Shown: positions 36,832 through 46,660 of the stretch, in pieces
Layout of the letters: every line of letters starts with the position of its first letter
How positions within the stretch are numbered: the first letter of the stretch is position 1
NCBI RefSeq assembly: GCF_000772105.1
Contig: NZ_CP009354.1
Location: forward strand, 1,302,001-1,366,000
Length of the DNA: 64,000 bases
Source: Vibrio tubiashii ATCC 19109
GTDB taxonomy: Bacteria > Pseudomonadota > Gammaproteobacteria > Enterobacterales > Vibrionaceae
Direction of reading: 5' to 3'
Notes under the pieces: model-generated
What the model was told of the DNA's origin: nothing
Database searches by the model: none
The model's input: only the letters and a program-made list of their open reading frames with translations
Position numbers and translations under genes: made by a program

Positions 36832-39339
36832 TTAATGGATACTCATGGGTAAGGCCGATTTCAACATTTGATCAAGCGCTTCCTTAGTTGTTGGTTTTGA
36901 CAGTCGCCCATCCATCAGTTCACTGATCAGAGTGAGTTCACGTTCTCCGGATTCTCCTGACAGAGCAATAATTGGGATAGTCGGGAAGGAACGTTTGATG
37001 ATACTCGCCGCTTCAAAACCATTCATGACTGGCATCTGAATATCCATAAACACCAGATCAATTGGGTTGTTTTGAATAATCTCAATAGCCACTTTACCAT
37101 TGTTGGCTAATACGACTCCGTAGCCAAGTTGCTCTAAATAGAGTTTCACTAAGGTACGTTGAATCTCTTTATCATCAACGACTAAGATCATGTGCGCAGG
37201 GCTTACGCCAAAGTTGAGTTCGCCATTGGATACAGCAAGAGGGGGAGTGGTAACTTCCGATCTAAGTTCTGTCTTAGGTTTGTTGGTCTGAGTAGCCGCG
37301 ACATTGGTTGCTGGGAAAGTAAGCTTAAACTCAGTAAAACTTCCAACTTCTGACTGACAGCTGATAGATCCTCCAAATGATGCCATGACTCGTTGACAAT
37401 AGCCAAGACCCAAACCACTACCACCGCTTTTGTTGTGGCTGAAGAAATCATCAAAAATTCGAGTTAGCAGCTCGGCAGGAATACCTGGTCCTGTATCACG
37501 GAACAGCACGTAGTTTTCATACTGACCTTGCTCGGTACGTATTTCGATGTGGCTATTTGGATAAGAATCAAAATAGTAGATGGCATTGCGTAGCAGGTTG
37601 AATAACACGAAGTTAAAAAGAGTGTCATTGATTTTTGCAACGAAGTCTTCATTCAGATCTAACACAATACGGTTTAGCTCACTGTCATTGTCAAAGCCAT
37701 ATTGGTTTATCGCGCTATTAATTGCACCATGAATCAAGGTGGCTTCAGAGGGCTCTTGGTCGAGTGATGAACTATTGACCTCGCGAAGTATGATATCGAT
37801 GAGCTGTCTACCTCGTTTGATAGCTTGCTTTCCTTTGTCCACGTGCTGCAGAAGGGTATTTGAATCTACAGGGGACAACAGTTTTTGATTGAGAGACTCA
37901 AACTCGAACTGTACCTGTGCAAGCGGATTTCTCATTTCGTGCGCGATTGAGTTTGCGAGTGCTTGTGATTGGCGTACTTTCTGCTCGTAATTGATATGAA
38001 CTTGGACTTTTTGTATTACTCGTTCTAGTGCTTTGAGCTCTTCAAAAGAAAAGTTCACGTCACCTTGTTTATGGCTAGAAACCAGTACGTGAGAGAGTTT
38101 ATTTTTACCTTCGTAGATGGGCAGAACCAATGCAGACTCCATCTGGTTCATACTGCTATGAATCGTTGAGAGCTCCTTGTTACGATTCTTCTCAATTGCG
38201 TCTTCGATCTCATCAATCACCAAAGGCGTCGTGTGGTTCTCAAAATAAGATCGGTACATGCTGGCACCTTGATAGTCATCAAGGAGTTTTAATTTGTCAC
38301 TCGGTACTCCAAGATAGCTTGCCAAAGCTTCTATAGCCTGACTTGGAGATTTTTGAAACTCATCTTCTAACTGAGCAATTTTCTCGGTAGGTGAGACTGG
38401 TGAGCCATACAAGGCATAGGTTAAGCAAGTTCTGACTAGGCGTGAAGTGTACGGCCAAGAAAGCCCAATAGCCATGATAGCTAAAACACCAGTTGCGGTG
38501 CTTACATAATCTAATGGTTTGAAGAGAGTAACGACAAAGGTGTATGCAGCCGCAGTGATAATTAAAGAGCATCCAACAAGACAAAGATACCTAAAACTAT
38601 AAAAACGCGATGCTAGTATCGCATATCCCATAAACAGCATTTCACTAATCGAGAGTGCTGGTGGCAGCCAAGTGAGTGAAAAGTTGTTGAAGAAATAGGT
38701 AAAGCCAAGTTGAATCACGGCAGTAGACGCCATAAATATAGTCATGCCAAGAATCATGTAGTTGATTCTTGTCCGTCGAATTCGGCTGCTGCTGCGTTTT
38801 ATTGACAGTAGATTCAAGAATGTCAGAGCAAATAGAAGTGTTAGTCCAATAAAGAATGGGCGAGTGTACTCGCCAAACTCAAGCATGAACTGGCTTGGGC
38901 CTTCTATCACGACGCCTTTAATTGTTAGATCAGGAACGATGTTGACGATAGTGCAAAAAGTCATCGTTAAGCCTGCTAACAGTAACTGCCATGAGCTAGG
39001 TCTACTGCTCGTGTAGTGTTTTTTTAATTTAGCAGAGAAATAGTATGCGGAGCTGAAGGCTAACAGGGCCGAAAGGTTTGCGACCACCGCCATGGTCGCA
39101 CCGACATTCGGTCCCCATTCAACCAACCATCCACTGTGGAAATAGGCGTTACTCAATATCCATACAAATAAGCCTAGAGTATAGGTCACATAGTAGACAT
39201 ACTGCTTGAGGCTTTGAGCACCATGCTTTCTCGCTAATGTAGAACAAAAGTACCCCGCCCAGACAAAAACAAGCAAAGCAGTCAGAATAAGAACGACTGC
39301 TTTCGGGTAGAGTAGCTGCTGTGTAATGTAACTAAGCAT
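36832..39339 (-). CDS. luxN: Autoinducer-1 sensor hybrid kinase LuxN
   Basis: The receptor for the acyl-homoserine lactone made by LuxM. It acts as a kinase at low cell density and a phosphatase when the signal binds, feeding LuxU and LuxO. At 835 aa it has about nine membrane helices (residues 1-285), a linker, the HisKA region with H467 (SIAHEMRNP), the ATPase domain (NLLRNAIYYF, RDTGPGI, GGSGLGLGYC) and a C-terminal receiver from about residue 718 with phospho-acceptor D766 (FMDIQMPVMNG) and K in RLSKPTT. These positions are close to H471 and D771 of V. harveyi LuxN. The start overlaps the luxM stop by 8 bp. Confidence 0.95.
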   Translation of the reverse strand: MLSYITQQLLYPKAVVLILTALLVFVWAGYFCSTLARKHGAQSLKQYVYYVTYTLGLFVWILSNAYFHSGWLVEWGPNVGATMAVVANLSALLAFSSAYYFSAKLKKHYTSSRPSSWQLLLAGLTMTFCTIVNIVPDLTIKGVVIEGPSQFMLEFGEYTRPFFIGLTLLFALTFLNLLSIKRSSSRIRRTRINYMILGMTIFMASTAVIQLGFTYFFNNFSLTWLPPALSISEMLFMGYAILASRFYSFRYLCLVGCSLIITAAAYTFVVTLFKPLDYVSTATGVLAIMAIGLSWPYTSRLVRTCLTYALYGSPVSPTEKIAQLEDEFQKSPSQAIEALASYLGVPSDKLKLLDDYQGASMYRSYFENHTTPLVIDEIEDAIEKNRNKELSTIHSSMNQMESALVLPIYEGKNKLSHVLVSSHKQGDVNFSFEELKALERVIQKVQVHINYEQKVRQSQALANSIAHEMRNPLAQVQFEFESLNQKLLSPVDSNTLLQHVDKGKQAIKRGRQLIDIILREVNSSSLDQEPSEATLIHGAINSAINQYGFDNDSELNRIVLDLNEDFVAKINDTLFNFVLFNLLRNAIYYFDSYPNSHIEIRTEQGQYENYVLFRDTGPGIPAELLTRIFDDFFSHNKSGGSGLGLGYCQRVMASFGGSISCQSEVGSFTEFKLTFPATNVAATQTNKPKTELRSEVTTPPLAVSNGELNFGVSPAHMILVVDDKEIQRTLVKLYLEQLGYGVVLANNGKVAIEIIQNNPIDLVFMDIQMPVMNGFEAASIIKRSFPTIPIIALSGESGERELTLISELMDGRLSKPTTKEALDQMLKSALPMSIH

Positions 39340-40534
39340 ATTGTAGCTCTTGTCCTTGATGTCTGTGCTGCTTCAATTGAGTAATGGTACTGACTTTGTA
39401 GTTGCGATAACTGCATTCAGACAAAGCTTGGCTAAGGGGCTTGATAAACCAAAGTCCCTTATATGTGGCGAATCCAGAATCGGAAACGTGGCAATAACTC
39501 ATTTTTAAGTACGCGCCATTGGTGAGGCTTTGGTAATACTGAATCATCAATGGTTGCTCTATAACAACGAATGCAACTTGAAAGCAGAGCTTTTCGAGTT
39601 GCGCCATTAGCCTTTTTTGAGACAAATAAAGGCTGAAAATTTTCTGGCTTTGATTACCGCTGACAGTCAAACGGACAATCTCACAACATTTTTCTTTGAC
39701 AGTAATATTTTGCCAAAGTGCATTCTCAAATTTTGCCGACGAAGTATCACTGATCTCGATATCAGAACACAAGAGATCTAAGTTAACTAATTGGCGTTGC
39801 ATCTCAACTTGATTGAGCAATGTCCAACATGAAGTTTGAAAAAATGGTGAGAAATAGAGCCAATTGTCGGCTTCCTTATGATGATTGACCTTGGCAGTAG
39901 AGACGATTACTGGGAAAGATAAATCTGGAACAAGCTGGGCAAGGATGAAATGACTACCGTGAGCAGAGACTTCGATTTCATACAGCATCTCGAACCACTG
40001 TTGTTCGGAAACAAAGGTTGCTAGGTTAATTAGCATTACGGCATCTGGTAGTTCCATTGCGTAGCGGCTATGCAGCGTGTAATAGAGCTCTGCATGGTTT
40101 TCGATATTGTCGATGACACTATCGACGAAATCTTCTTCATTTTGGGTAAATTTTGGTAGGGAGTCTAGCTCCAAGCTACGAGGCTGATTTTGATACTTGC
40201 TTTTGATTTTCCAGATATTAAAAGCACACCAAGCCTGAGCCCAGTTATCAAACAAGTTTAGTGCTCTTTGCTCGAAATCATGCCATTGCTGTGGCTCATC
40301 TTTTAAAGGATAGTTGACGTTAACGAAGTAATAAGGTGATTGGAGCTTGGTTGCGATGTTTTTGTAGCGAAGTGAGCTATCCTGTTCACTTATTTGAGCG
40401 AGACGCTCGTTAAGTACATGTTTAAAAAAGTGATTACTATCGACACCAAAAAGTGTTTCGATCTGCTCAAACAAAGCACGTGCGTGCCCCTTGTCCTCTT
40501 TTTCAAAAAGGGACGAATCAAAATTGTTAGCCAT
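39332..40534 (-). CDS. luxM: Acyl-homoserine lactone synthase LuxM
   Basis: An autoinducer synthase of the LuxM/AinS family, unrelated to LuxI. The 400-aa length equals that of known LuxM, and the gene directly precedes luxN, with an 8-bp overlap. The C-terminal half has the conserved-looking IVRLTVSGNQSQKIFSLYL and SYRNYKV stretches. It makes the signal sensed by LuxN, in V. harveyi 3-hydroxy-C4-HSL; the acyl chain here cannot be read from the sequence. Coupled translation should keep synthase and receptor in step. Confidence 0.92.
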   Translation of the reverse strand: MANNFDSSLFEKEDKGHARALFEQIETLFGVDSNHFFKHVLNERLAQISEQDSSLRYKNIATKLQSPYYFVNVNYPLKDEPQQWHDFEQRALNLFDNWAQAWCAFNIWKIKSKYQNQPRSLELDSLPKFTQNEEDFVDSVIDNIENHAELYYTLHSRYAMELPDAVMLINLATFVSEQQWFEMLYEIEVSAHGSHFILAQLVPDLSFPVIVSTAKVNHHKEADNWLYFSPFFQTSCWTLLNQVEMQRQLVNLDLLCSDIEISDTSSAKFENALWQNITVKEKCCEIVRLTVSGNQSQKIFSLYLSQKRLMAQLEKLCFQVAFVVIEQPLMIQYYQSLTNGAYLKMSYCHVSDSGFATYKGLWFIKPLSQALSECSYRNYKVSTITQLKQHRHQGQELQYA

Positions 40535-41084
40535 AGACGTTTGTATGATTTTTTTGTTTATTTTGGCTAACCAGTATTCATATAGGTGCCTATTTGTGCA
40601 ATTGAATTAGTATGTTTATGCTAATTGATCGGGTGTTAATATTAATATTAGTGATGCAGAGCACGTAATAAATGAGAGAGGTACCTGTCTTGGGAGAGAG
40701 CTGTGTTTGAGGTTGGCAGCTCAGCCGTACGAGCTTGTAACCCAGTTTTTTGGTTTTAGTCGTGTTTTGTTACCCATATCAGTGTTTTACCTTCATACCT
40801 ATTCCGATTTGAGATAAATATCTGACAATCTTATTAATAGCAGTCTAATCTTCTGGCTTCAATTATCAATAAATGCCAATAATTGGTAGAAATCCTGCCT
40901 TTTTAGAGGGCTATCTTGTTGTTTTGACGGTTAATTTGTACTCATTGAATAAAAAAGTTGGCGAAAATCATAAGCTTGGCATACACTTTCCAAGGTAAAG
41001 CCGATATGTTGTTGATTGGCTTGGTGAAATGTTTAGGTGCTGCCTTGCGGCGGCAATGTTTAACACAGCTTTGAGGAAAGTTTT
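40535..41084. other. Divergent region between luxM and ihfA
   Basis: 550 bp without a credible gene. It must carry the luxM promoter (leftward) and the ihfA promoter (rightward). At 40861-40873 AATTATCAATAAA resembles one half of the V. harveyi LuxR operator, weak evidence for LuxR control. Three related hexamers (GAGCTG, GCAGCTC, GAGCTT) at 40698-40740 could form alternative hairpins. I could not identify an sRNA gene. Confidence 0.55.
40924..40951 (+). promoter_or_regulatory. Candidate ihfA promoter
   Basis: TTGACG at 40924-40929 and TGAATA at 40946-40951 are 16 bp apart. The -35 match is good and the -10 match is weak. Confidence 0.3.
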
Positions 41085-41378
41085 ATGGCGCTCACAAAGG
41101 CCGATTTGGCTGAGAACCTGTTTGAAAAGCTCGGATACAGTAAACGGGATGCCAAGGAAACGGTTGAGGCGTTTTTCGAAGAGATTCGTAAGGCACTGGA
41201 AAGTGGCGAACAGGTAAAACTGTCTGGATTCGGTAATTTTGATCTTCGTGATAAGAATGAACGTCCAGGTCGAAACCCGAAGACAGGTGAAGACATTCCA
41301 ATCAGTGCACGTCGCGTAGTGACCTTCCGCCCAGGGCAAAAATTAAAAGCCCGCGTTGAAAACATTAAGGTTGACTAA
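41085..41378 (+). CDS. ihfA: Integration host factor alpha subunit
   Basis: A DNA-bending nucleoid protein acting as heterodimer with IhfB. The 97 aa include the signature [20 protein letters not shown] and the typical N-terminus [27 protein letters not shown] site precedes the ATG. In many gammaproteobacteria ihfA follows pheT; here its upstream neighbour is the divergent luxM, so it depends on its own promoter. Confidence 0.97.
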   Translation: MALTKADLAENLFEKLGYSKRDAKETVEAFFEEIRKALESGEQVKLSGFGNFDLRDKNERPGRNPKTGEDIPISARRVVTFRPGQKLKARVENIKVD

Positions 41379-41441
41379 TTCTTAGCTCGCTAAGAGGCAC
41401 ATCCTGTATCGGGGCTAGGAGCAATTCTAGTTTCCCCATTG

Positions 41442-41473
41442 AAAAATACCCTAGCCAAGGCTAGGGTATTTTT
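41442..41473. terminator. Bidirectional terminator between ihfA and yciU
   Basis: A 15-bp perfect stem (AAAAATACCCTAGCC paired with its complement, AA loop) has A and T runs on both sides and lies between convergent genes. Confidence 0.9.
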
Positions 41474-41497
41474 GTATTAAGCGTTTGTAAGTAAACG

Positions 41498-41818
41498 TTA
41501 GTCTCGTTTCCACAAAGCGTGACAGAACTTATGTTCAGGATCGCGGCTGATTAACAGGCGAGCGAACACATCGTCCAATACATCGTCTTCTTCATTGACT
41601 AAACCAACACGAACTTCCGCGTAAACTTCTTTGTCTACGTCAAAGCCTACGTGCTCAACCCAGTCATCACCAGTTTCCACTAACTCGGCTGCGCCGCGCT
41701 CGTCGAACTGTGCTGTGAACAAAATAACGTCAGCAGGTTCTAGGTTATCAGGTGCCATCTCTAAAAAGATGTCGTAGGCCGTATCAATGGCGTCATCGTA
41801 TGAGATTAGATCAGCCAT
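41498..41818 (-). CDS. yciU: DNA-mimic protein of the HI1450/YciU family
   Basis: A 106-aa very acidic protein (DERGAAELVETGDDWVEHV, NEEDDVLDDVFARLL) matching the HI1450 family of proposed double-stranded DNA mimics. The partner is unknown; HU-like proteins have been suggested for the family. It starts 2 bp after the efpL stop, so both are in one operon. Confidence 0.92.
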   Translation of the reverse strand: MADLISYDDAIDTAYDIFLEMAPDNLEPADVILFTAQFDERGAAELVETGDDWVEHVGFDVDKEVYAEVRVGLVNEEDDVLDDVFARLLISRDPEHKFCHALWKRD

Positions 41819-41820
41819 GA

Positions 41821-42387
41821 TTACGCGCGGCTCATGTATTTACGTTCAGTCGTGTTAATCACGATGCGGTCACCTGTCGCAATGTATTCAGGTACTTGAA
41901 CAGTAAGACCGGTAGCAAAACGTGCAGGCTTTGTACGAGCAGAAGCAGAAGCGCCTTTGATTGAAGGATCTGTCTCTTCAATAACGAGCTCAACAGCAGC
42001 AGGAAGCTCTAGGCCAACAGCATTACCATTGACTAGGATGACATGCAGGCCTTGAATTTCTTCAGTGACGAACAGTAGTTCGTCTTCAATTTCGTCTTTC
42101 TTGAATGTGTATTGAGTGTAGTCTTCATTGTCCATGAAGATGTACTCATCACCGTCAACGTATGAGAAAGCTGAAGCACGTTTGAACATGTCTACCGTCT
42201 CAACAACGTCATCAGATTTGTAGCGTTCATCAACGCGAGCACCTGTGTTTAGGTCAGTACAACGCAGTTTGTAAATCTTTGCGCCACCACGACCACCAGG
42301 AGTGGTTACTTCGATGTCTTTGATTAATAGTGTTTTACCGTTAGATTCGATAGCAAAACCTTTTTTAAGCTCACTTGCCTTTGGCAT
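41821..42387 (-). CDS. efpL: Elongation factor P-like protein EfpL/YeiP
   Basis: A paralogue of EF-P that helps ribosomes through difficult peptide bonds. It has 188 aa and three beta-barrel domains. The tip loop reads TPGGRGGAKIYK, with Arg in place of the modifiable Lys of EF-P, as in the YeiP branch. The C-terminal YIATGDRIVINTTERKYMSR is typical. The ATG at 42387 was chosen; an extension to 42438 has no family similarity. Confidence 0.93.
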   Translation of the reverse strand: MPKASELKKGFAIESNGKTLLIKDIEVTTPGGRGGAKIYKLRCTDLNTGARVDERYKSDDVVETVDMFKRASAFSYVDGDEYIFMDNEDYTQYTFKKDEIEDELLFVTEEIQGLHVILVNGNAVGLELPAAVELVIEETDPSIKGASASARTKPARFATGLTVQVPEYIATGDRIVINTTERKYMSRA

Positions 42388-42521
42388 GAACAATTTCCTT
42401 CGTGTGTTAGGTATTGTGGCGATTATATACCGACTCACTGGCTGAAGGAATATCTTGATTCATCCTGCTCAGTGAGCGAACATTAACGCATTCAGTTCGA
42501 TTATTTTGTGTTATCAATCAA

Positions 42522-43289
42522 ATGCATCTTTCAACGATCAATCCTAAACAAGCCTTTCAGCCAAACTATCAAGCTGCGATTGATGATCTGGTTAGCTTTC
42601 TTAGAAATGGGCTAGGAGAGAATCTGCATAGTATTTATCTATATGGCAGTGTGGCTCGTAAGACTGCAAAACCCGGCTCATCAAATTTAGATGTGATTGT
42701 GGTCACCCAATCATCGTTTAGTGATTTACGAACAACACTGTTTAACTCGATCAAATGGCGCTTTCAAAAATCTCACCCACACATCACGGAAATCTCTTTT
42801 AAAACGGCTTTGGCATCTGAAGTCGCAAGTCTCGACAGTATTTTCTCGTGGGGCTTTCAGCTGCGCCACTGCTCGGTGTGTATTTTTGGCGAAGACTTGT
42901 CGGAGTGTTTTGGCGATTATGAACCAAGTTGGGAGATTGCAAAACACTGGAACATGGATGTCGAAGATTGGGTTGCGGTTTATCGCAATCGAATTGCTCG
43001 TTGCGACAAGCCAGAAGACCAAGTGAAAGCACAAAGAATCATCGCGAAAAAGCTGCTGAGAGCCAGTTACTCGCTGATCATGCACAAAGATAAGCAATGG
43101 TTTGATGACCCTCTGGAGTGCGGTCAAGCATTTCTTCGCTACCATCCTGAAAAACAGGTAGAGATTGAGCGGCTCGGTATTCTGTTGTCTGGCAGAGTAA
43201 TCCCCAAGCGTTCTGTGGTCGGTATCCTTGATGGATATGGCGACTGGATTTCAAAACAGTACAAAAAAACCGAATTCAAAATAGGCTAA
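42522..43289 (+). CDS. Nucleotidyltransferase-domain protein
   Basis: A 255-aa protein with a minimal nucleotidyltransferase motif YLYGSVARKTAKPGSSNLDVIVV near residues 40-62, the G-S-x-A-R and D-x-[IV] elements of the Pol-beta superfamily. The second Asp is probably D51 region; the third is not clear. The rest has no recognised domain. The ribosome site is weak. It lies divergent from efpL and convergent with polB, overlapping its stop by 4 bp. It could modify a small molecule, protein or RNA. Confidence 0.7.
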   Translation: MHLSTINPKQAFQPNYQAAIDDLVSFLRNGLGENLHSIYLYGSVARKTAKPGSSNLDVIVVTQSSFSDLRTTLFNSIKWRFQKSHPHITEISFKTALASEVASLDSIFSWGFQLRHCSVCIFGEDLSECFGDYEPSWEIAKHWNMDVEDWVAVYRNRIARCDKPEDQVKAQRIIAKKLLRASYSLIMHKDKQWFDDPLECGQAFLRYHPEKQVEIERLGILLSGRVIPKRSVVGILDGYGDWISKQYKKTEFKIG

Positions 43290-45643
43290 AACAAGCCTAG
43301 CTGCGGCTCACTGAGTGTCGCAAAGTCTAGCCCAATAAACGGCAAGATGGCTTCTGCCACTGGCTTTAGTTGTTTATCAATGTAGTGCTGATAGTCGATG
43401 GCGCTTTTTTGGTACTCTTTCGGTTCGGGGCCCGAGGTAGTGATTACGTATTCAATTCTGCCTTTGTTTTGATACTGCAATGGGCGACCAAGTTGGCCGT
43501 TTATTTCATCTGCCATTCTGGCTGCACGTACCTGAGGTGGAATGTTTTTCTGATACTCATGCAGCTTTCTTCTTAGGCGCTTTTGATAAACAAGTTTGTC
43601 ATCGAAATCTCCCGCTTTAGTCTGCTCGACAAAACCGCGGATATAATCACTGGGGTTCTCGCCATGAAATACCATTGAATAGAGCGTTTGCTGGAATTCT
43701 TGGGCTAATGGTGTCCAGTCTGTTCGAGCGCTCTCTAAGCCTTTAAAAATCAGTAGCTCATTCTCTCCTTCACCGATAAGTCCGGCATAACGTTTTTTTG
43801 AACCGGTTTCCTGTCCACGAATTGTTGGCATTAAGAACTTTTTGTAGTGCGTCTCGTACTCTAACTCCAATATCGAGTTGAGGTTGTACTCCTCACGTAA
43901 GTGGTTCGTCCACCACTCATTAATGTAGTCGACAAGCTGGTGACCAATTTCATCAGCTTGTGACTGAGAGAACTGCCCATTAAGTGACACAAACGTGGAG
44001 TCAGTATCACCGTAGATGACTTGATAGCCTTTCTCTTCGATCAACACCTTAGTTTGCTTCATGATCTCGTGACCGCGTATAGTGATACTGGAGGCTAATC
44101 GAGTATCGAAGAAGCGACACCCTGACGAACCAAGCACGCCATAGAAAGAGTTCATTATGATCTTTATCGCTTGAGAGAAGGCTTTCTCGTTGTTCTTTTT
44201 CGCTACATCGCGCGCTGCCCAGAGGTTTTCGATCATTTCTGGTAGGAAATGACGAGTGCGGTGAAATTGTCCGCCTCTGAATCCTGGAACCGCTTGCTCT
44301 TGTTCAAGACCAATGTCTTGCTGTAATCCCTCAATTAACCCCATCGGGTCGATAAGAAAACTGCGAATAATAGAAGGATATAGGCTCTTAAAATCGAGGA
44401 CTAAAACTGAATCATAAAGGTTTGGAATCGAATCCATTACATACCCGCCAGGACTCGCCAACCAATTCTCTGGATGCAAGTTTGGCGCGACGTAGCCAGC
44501 GCGATGAATCTGGGGTAAGTAGAGATTGGTAAACGCAGCAACTGAGCCGCCAACACGGTCCAGTTCAACCCCTGTGAGTTTAGAGCGCTCAATGGCGAAC
44601 TCTAGCAAGTGAGTGTGGGCGAAAATCTTGTTAACCAAGACACAATCTTGCAGGTTGTATTTAGCAAGAGAGGGCTTGTCATGGCGATACATCTGATTGA
44701 TCTCGTCCATGCGGTCATGCACATTGTGTATCTGCTTACCTTCACCCAGTAACTCTTGTGATACGGCTTCTAAAGACCAGCTTCGAAAGTGGTAGGTCGC
44801 TGTTTTCAGGGTATCAATCCCGTCCATTACGACTCGACCGGGAATCGATATAAACGCTTGTTGATTGGTGTTTGATGTGCGGAAAAAACTCGACTGTTTA
44901 CCTCGACCAAGCATAAGCTTGACCTGATTCCTCTCGGCACGTTTGTGCAGTAACCTGAAATCAAAGTCGATGACGTTCCAACCAACGATAACATCGGGGT
45001 CGAACTGGCTAAACCAATCAACCAGCGCGAGCAGCAACTCTTTCTCGTTGCTTACCCACTGTATGTCAGTATCAGCTGGCTGTGGATCGCCAATCATAAT
45101 CACTCGGCTGTCCATTGGACTATCTAGCCCAATAGAGTAGAGCACGCCTTTTTCGGAACACTCAATGTCTAATGACACCACTTTGAGTTCGGGGGTGTAA
45201 TCGCCTTGGCGACACTTCACCTGCTTGTACCGTATGTGCGATGCATTGCTCTGCACTGCACCGGTAAACTCCAGGCTGCCTTTTATAAAGCGCTCCATTA
45301 GATAGCGGTCAGCAAGGCGAATGTCGTCCTCTAACACAACAATGTCATGTTGTTTGAGATGCTCGCTGAGTACTTGAGCTTGTTTGATAGAATGACAGTA
45401 ACATGCGGCTACGGGTCGTAAGGCAAAGTCTTTCAGTGGTAAGGTTTTCCACTCGATCTGCAAGTTTTGGCTCTGCGCTTTGGCACTTTCCAGCTGGTCT
45501 TGAAAGACAAAGAAGACAGGTTTTTCGCCTTCAATCAACAGCTGGGTAGGCCCTTGTGGTGTTGATAACCAAAGATCTATCTGAGTAGTGCCTTTAATAT
45601 CACGGGCTTGCCGAGTAAGTACGAATCCGTTTTGAATAGCCAT
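43286..45643 (-). CDS. polB: DNA polymerase II
   Basis: A family B polymerase used in repair and translesion restart. It has 785 aa, close to the E. coli enzyme. The 3'-5' exonuclease shows VSLDIECSEKG; polymerase motif A is DFKSLYPSIIRSF, motif B is KIIMNSFYGVLGS and motif C is YGDTDSTFV. The ATG at 45643 is chosen over an extended frame to 45697. I looked for a LexA box upstream and did not find a convincing one. Confidence 0.96.
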   Translation of the reverse strand: MAIQNGFVLTRQARDIKGTTQIDLWLSTPQGPTQLLIEGEKPVFFVFQDQLESAKAQSQNLQIEWKTLPLKDFALRPVAACYCHSIKQAQVLSEHLKQHDIVVLEDDIRLADRYLMERFIKGSLEFTGAVQSNASHIRYKQVKCRQGDYTPELKVVSLDIECSEKGVLYSIGLDSPMDSRVIMIGDPQPADTDIQWVSNEKELLLALVDWFSQFDPDVIVGWNVIDFDFRLLHKRAERNQVKLMLGRGKQSSFFRTSNTNQQAFISIPGRVVMDGIDTLKTATYHFRSWSLEAVSQELLGEGKQIHNVHDRMDEINQMYRHDKPSLAKYNLQDCVLVNKIFAHTHLLEFAIERSKLTGVELDRVGGSVAAFTNLYLPQIHRAGYVAPNLHPENWLASPGGYVMDSIPNLYDSVLVLDFKSLYPSIIRSFLIDPMGLIEGLQQDIGLEQEQAVPGFRGGQFHRTRHFLPEMIENLWAARDVAKKNNEKAFSQAIKIIMNSFYGVLGSSGCRFFDTRLASSITIRGHEIMKQTKVLIEEKGYQVIYGDTDSTFVSLNGQFSQSQADEIGHQLVDYINEWWTNHLREEYNLNSILELEYETHYKKFLMPTIRGQETGSKKRYAGLIGEGENELLIFKGLESARTDWTPLAQEFQQTLYSMVFHGENPSDYIRGFVEQTKAGDFDDKLVYQKRLRRKLHEYQKNIPPQVRAARMADEINGQLGRPLQYQNKGRIEYVITTSGPEPKEYQKSAIDYQHYIDKQLKPVAEAILPFIGLDFATLSEPQLGLF

Positions 45644-45968
45644 GTAGAATTTATCAAAGAGATGACGCGGTAAACTTCCGCATACGTAGGGTACCACAAG
45701 CCCGTAAAGTTAAATAGCAAGGGTCTTAAATACCACTTTTGGAGAGGTTGATGTGGTAGAAAAATAACCACAAACAGAAGCTAAGCGATTGATTATTAGA
45801 TTAATAACAATTTAACTAGCAGTTATGAAAATAAGTACTTGCTAAACTTTGCGTTTCAGCACATATTCAGAGTAAGCGAAATTAGTATTATGAGTTAAAC
45901 TAGGCAGCTGTACTGTATTCCACAATGCGTGGAAGCAGAGCCAAGTTAAATAGTGTGGAGATACAAGT
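45644..45968. other. Divergent region polB / varA
   Basis: 325 bp, AT-rich in the middle, with no gene. It carries the promoters of polB and varA. A perfect inverted repeat near varA is listed separately. Confidence 0.6.
45918..45934 (+). repeat. Inverted repeat in the varA leader
   Basis: Perfect arms TTCCAC and GTGGAA around five bases, about 35 bp before the TTG start. It could be a regulator site or a short mRNA hairpin. Confidence 0.35.
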
Positions 45969-46613
45969 TTGATAAATGTTTTCCTTGTAGATGATCACGA
46001 GCTGGTTCGCACAGGGATACGACGTATTATTGAAGACGTCCGTGGAATGAACGTAGCAGGGGAAGCTGAAAGCGGTGAAGAAGCAGTAAAATGGTGTCGT
46101 AGCAACCATGCTGACGTCATTTTAATGGATATGAATATGCCAGGTATTGGTGGCCTAGAGGCAACCAAGAAGATCTTGCGTTTTAATCCTGATGTCAAAA
46201 TCATCGTTTTAACTGTTCATACGGAAAATCCGTTTCCAACTAAAGTGATGCAGGCAGGTGCCGCTGGCTACCTGACTAAAGGTGCGGGACCAGATGAAAT
46301 GGTCAACGCGATTCGTATGGTGAATAGTGGTCAACGCTACATCTCACCAGAAATTGCTCAACAGATGGCGCTTAGCCAATTTTCTCCGGCTTCGGAAAAC
46401 CCATTTGCCGATCTGTCTGAGCGTGAGCTGCAAATCATGATGATGATTACCAAAGGGGAGAAGGTGACTGATATTTCAGAGCAGTTAAACCTCAGCCCTA
46501 AAACGGTAAACAGCTACCGCTATCGTTTGTTTAATAAACTCGACATTAGCGGTGATGTTGAATTGACTCACCTAGCGATTCGACATGGAATGATCGACAC
46601 CGAGACATTATAA
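45969..46613 (+). CDS. varA: Response regulator VarA (UvrY/GacA family)
   Basis: A receiver plus LuxR-type DNA-binding regulator, 214 aa. The acidic pocket is VDDHE, the phospho-acceptor Asp is in [13 protein letters not shown], and the HTH reads [22 protein letters not shown]. It normally works with the BarA/VarS sensor to induce Csr-type small RNAs that control virulence, quorum sensing and motility. The start is TTG at 45969 with GTGGAG upstream, as the family N-terminus [14 protein letters not shown] requires. It lies upstream of uvrC in the usual order. Confidence 0.95.
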   Translation: MINVFLVDDHELVRTGIRRIIEDVRGMNVAGEAESGEEAVKWCRSNHADVILMDMNMPGIGGLEATKKILRFNPDVKIIVLTVHTENPFPTKVMQAGAAGYLTKGAGPDEMVNAIRMVNSGQRYISPEIAQQMALSQFSPASENPFADLSERELQIMMMITKGEKVTDISEQLNLSPKTVNSYRYRLFNKLDISGDVELTHLAIRHGMIDTETL

Positions 46614-46660
46614 GGCGCCATTACCATCAATGTTTTTCAGATCCAATACATGGTAATGGT

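Noticed and set aside
42726..43145. 139-codon minus-strand frame inside the nucleotidyltransferase gene
   Set aside because: The plus-strand protein has a recognisable motif and sits correctly between neighbours; the minus frame has no ribosome site and no domain.
45644..45968. LexA box in front of polB
   Set aside because: No CTGT-N8-ACAG match was found; CTGTACTGTATTCCAC near 45909 lacks the right half.
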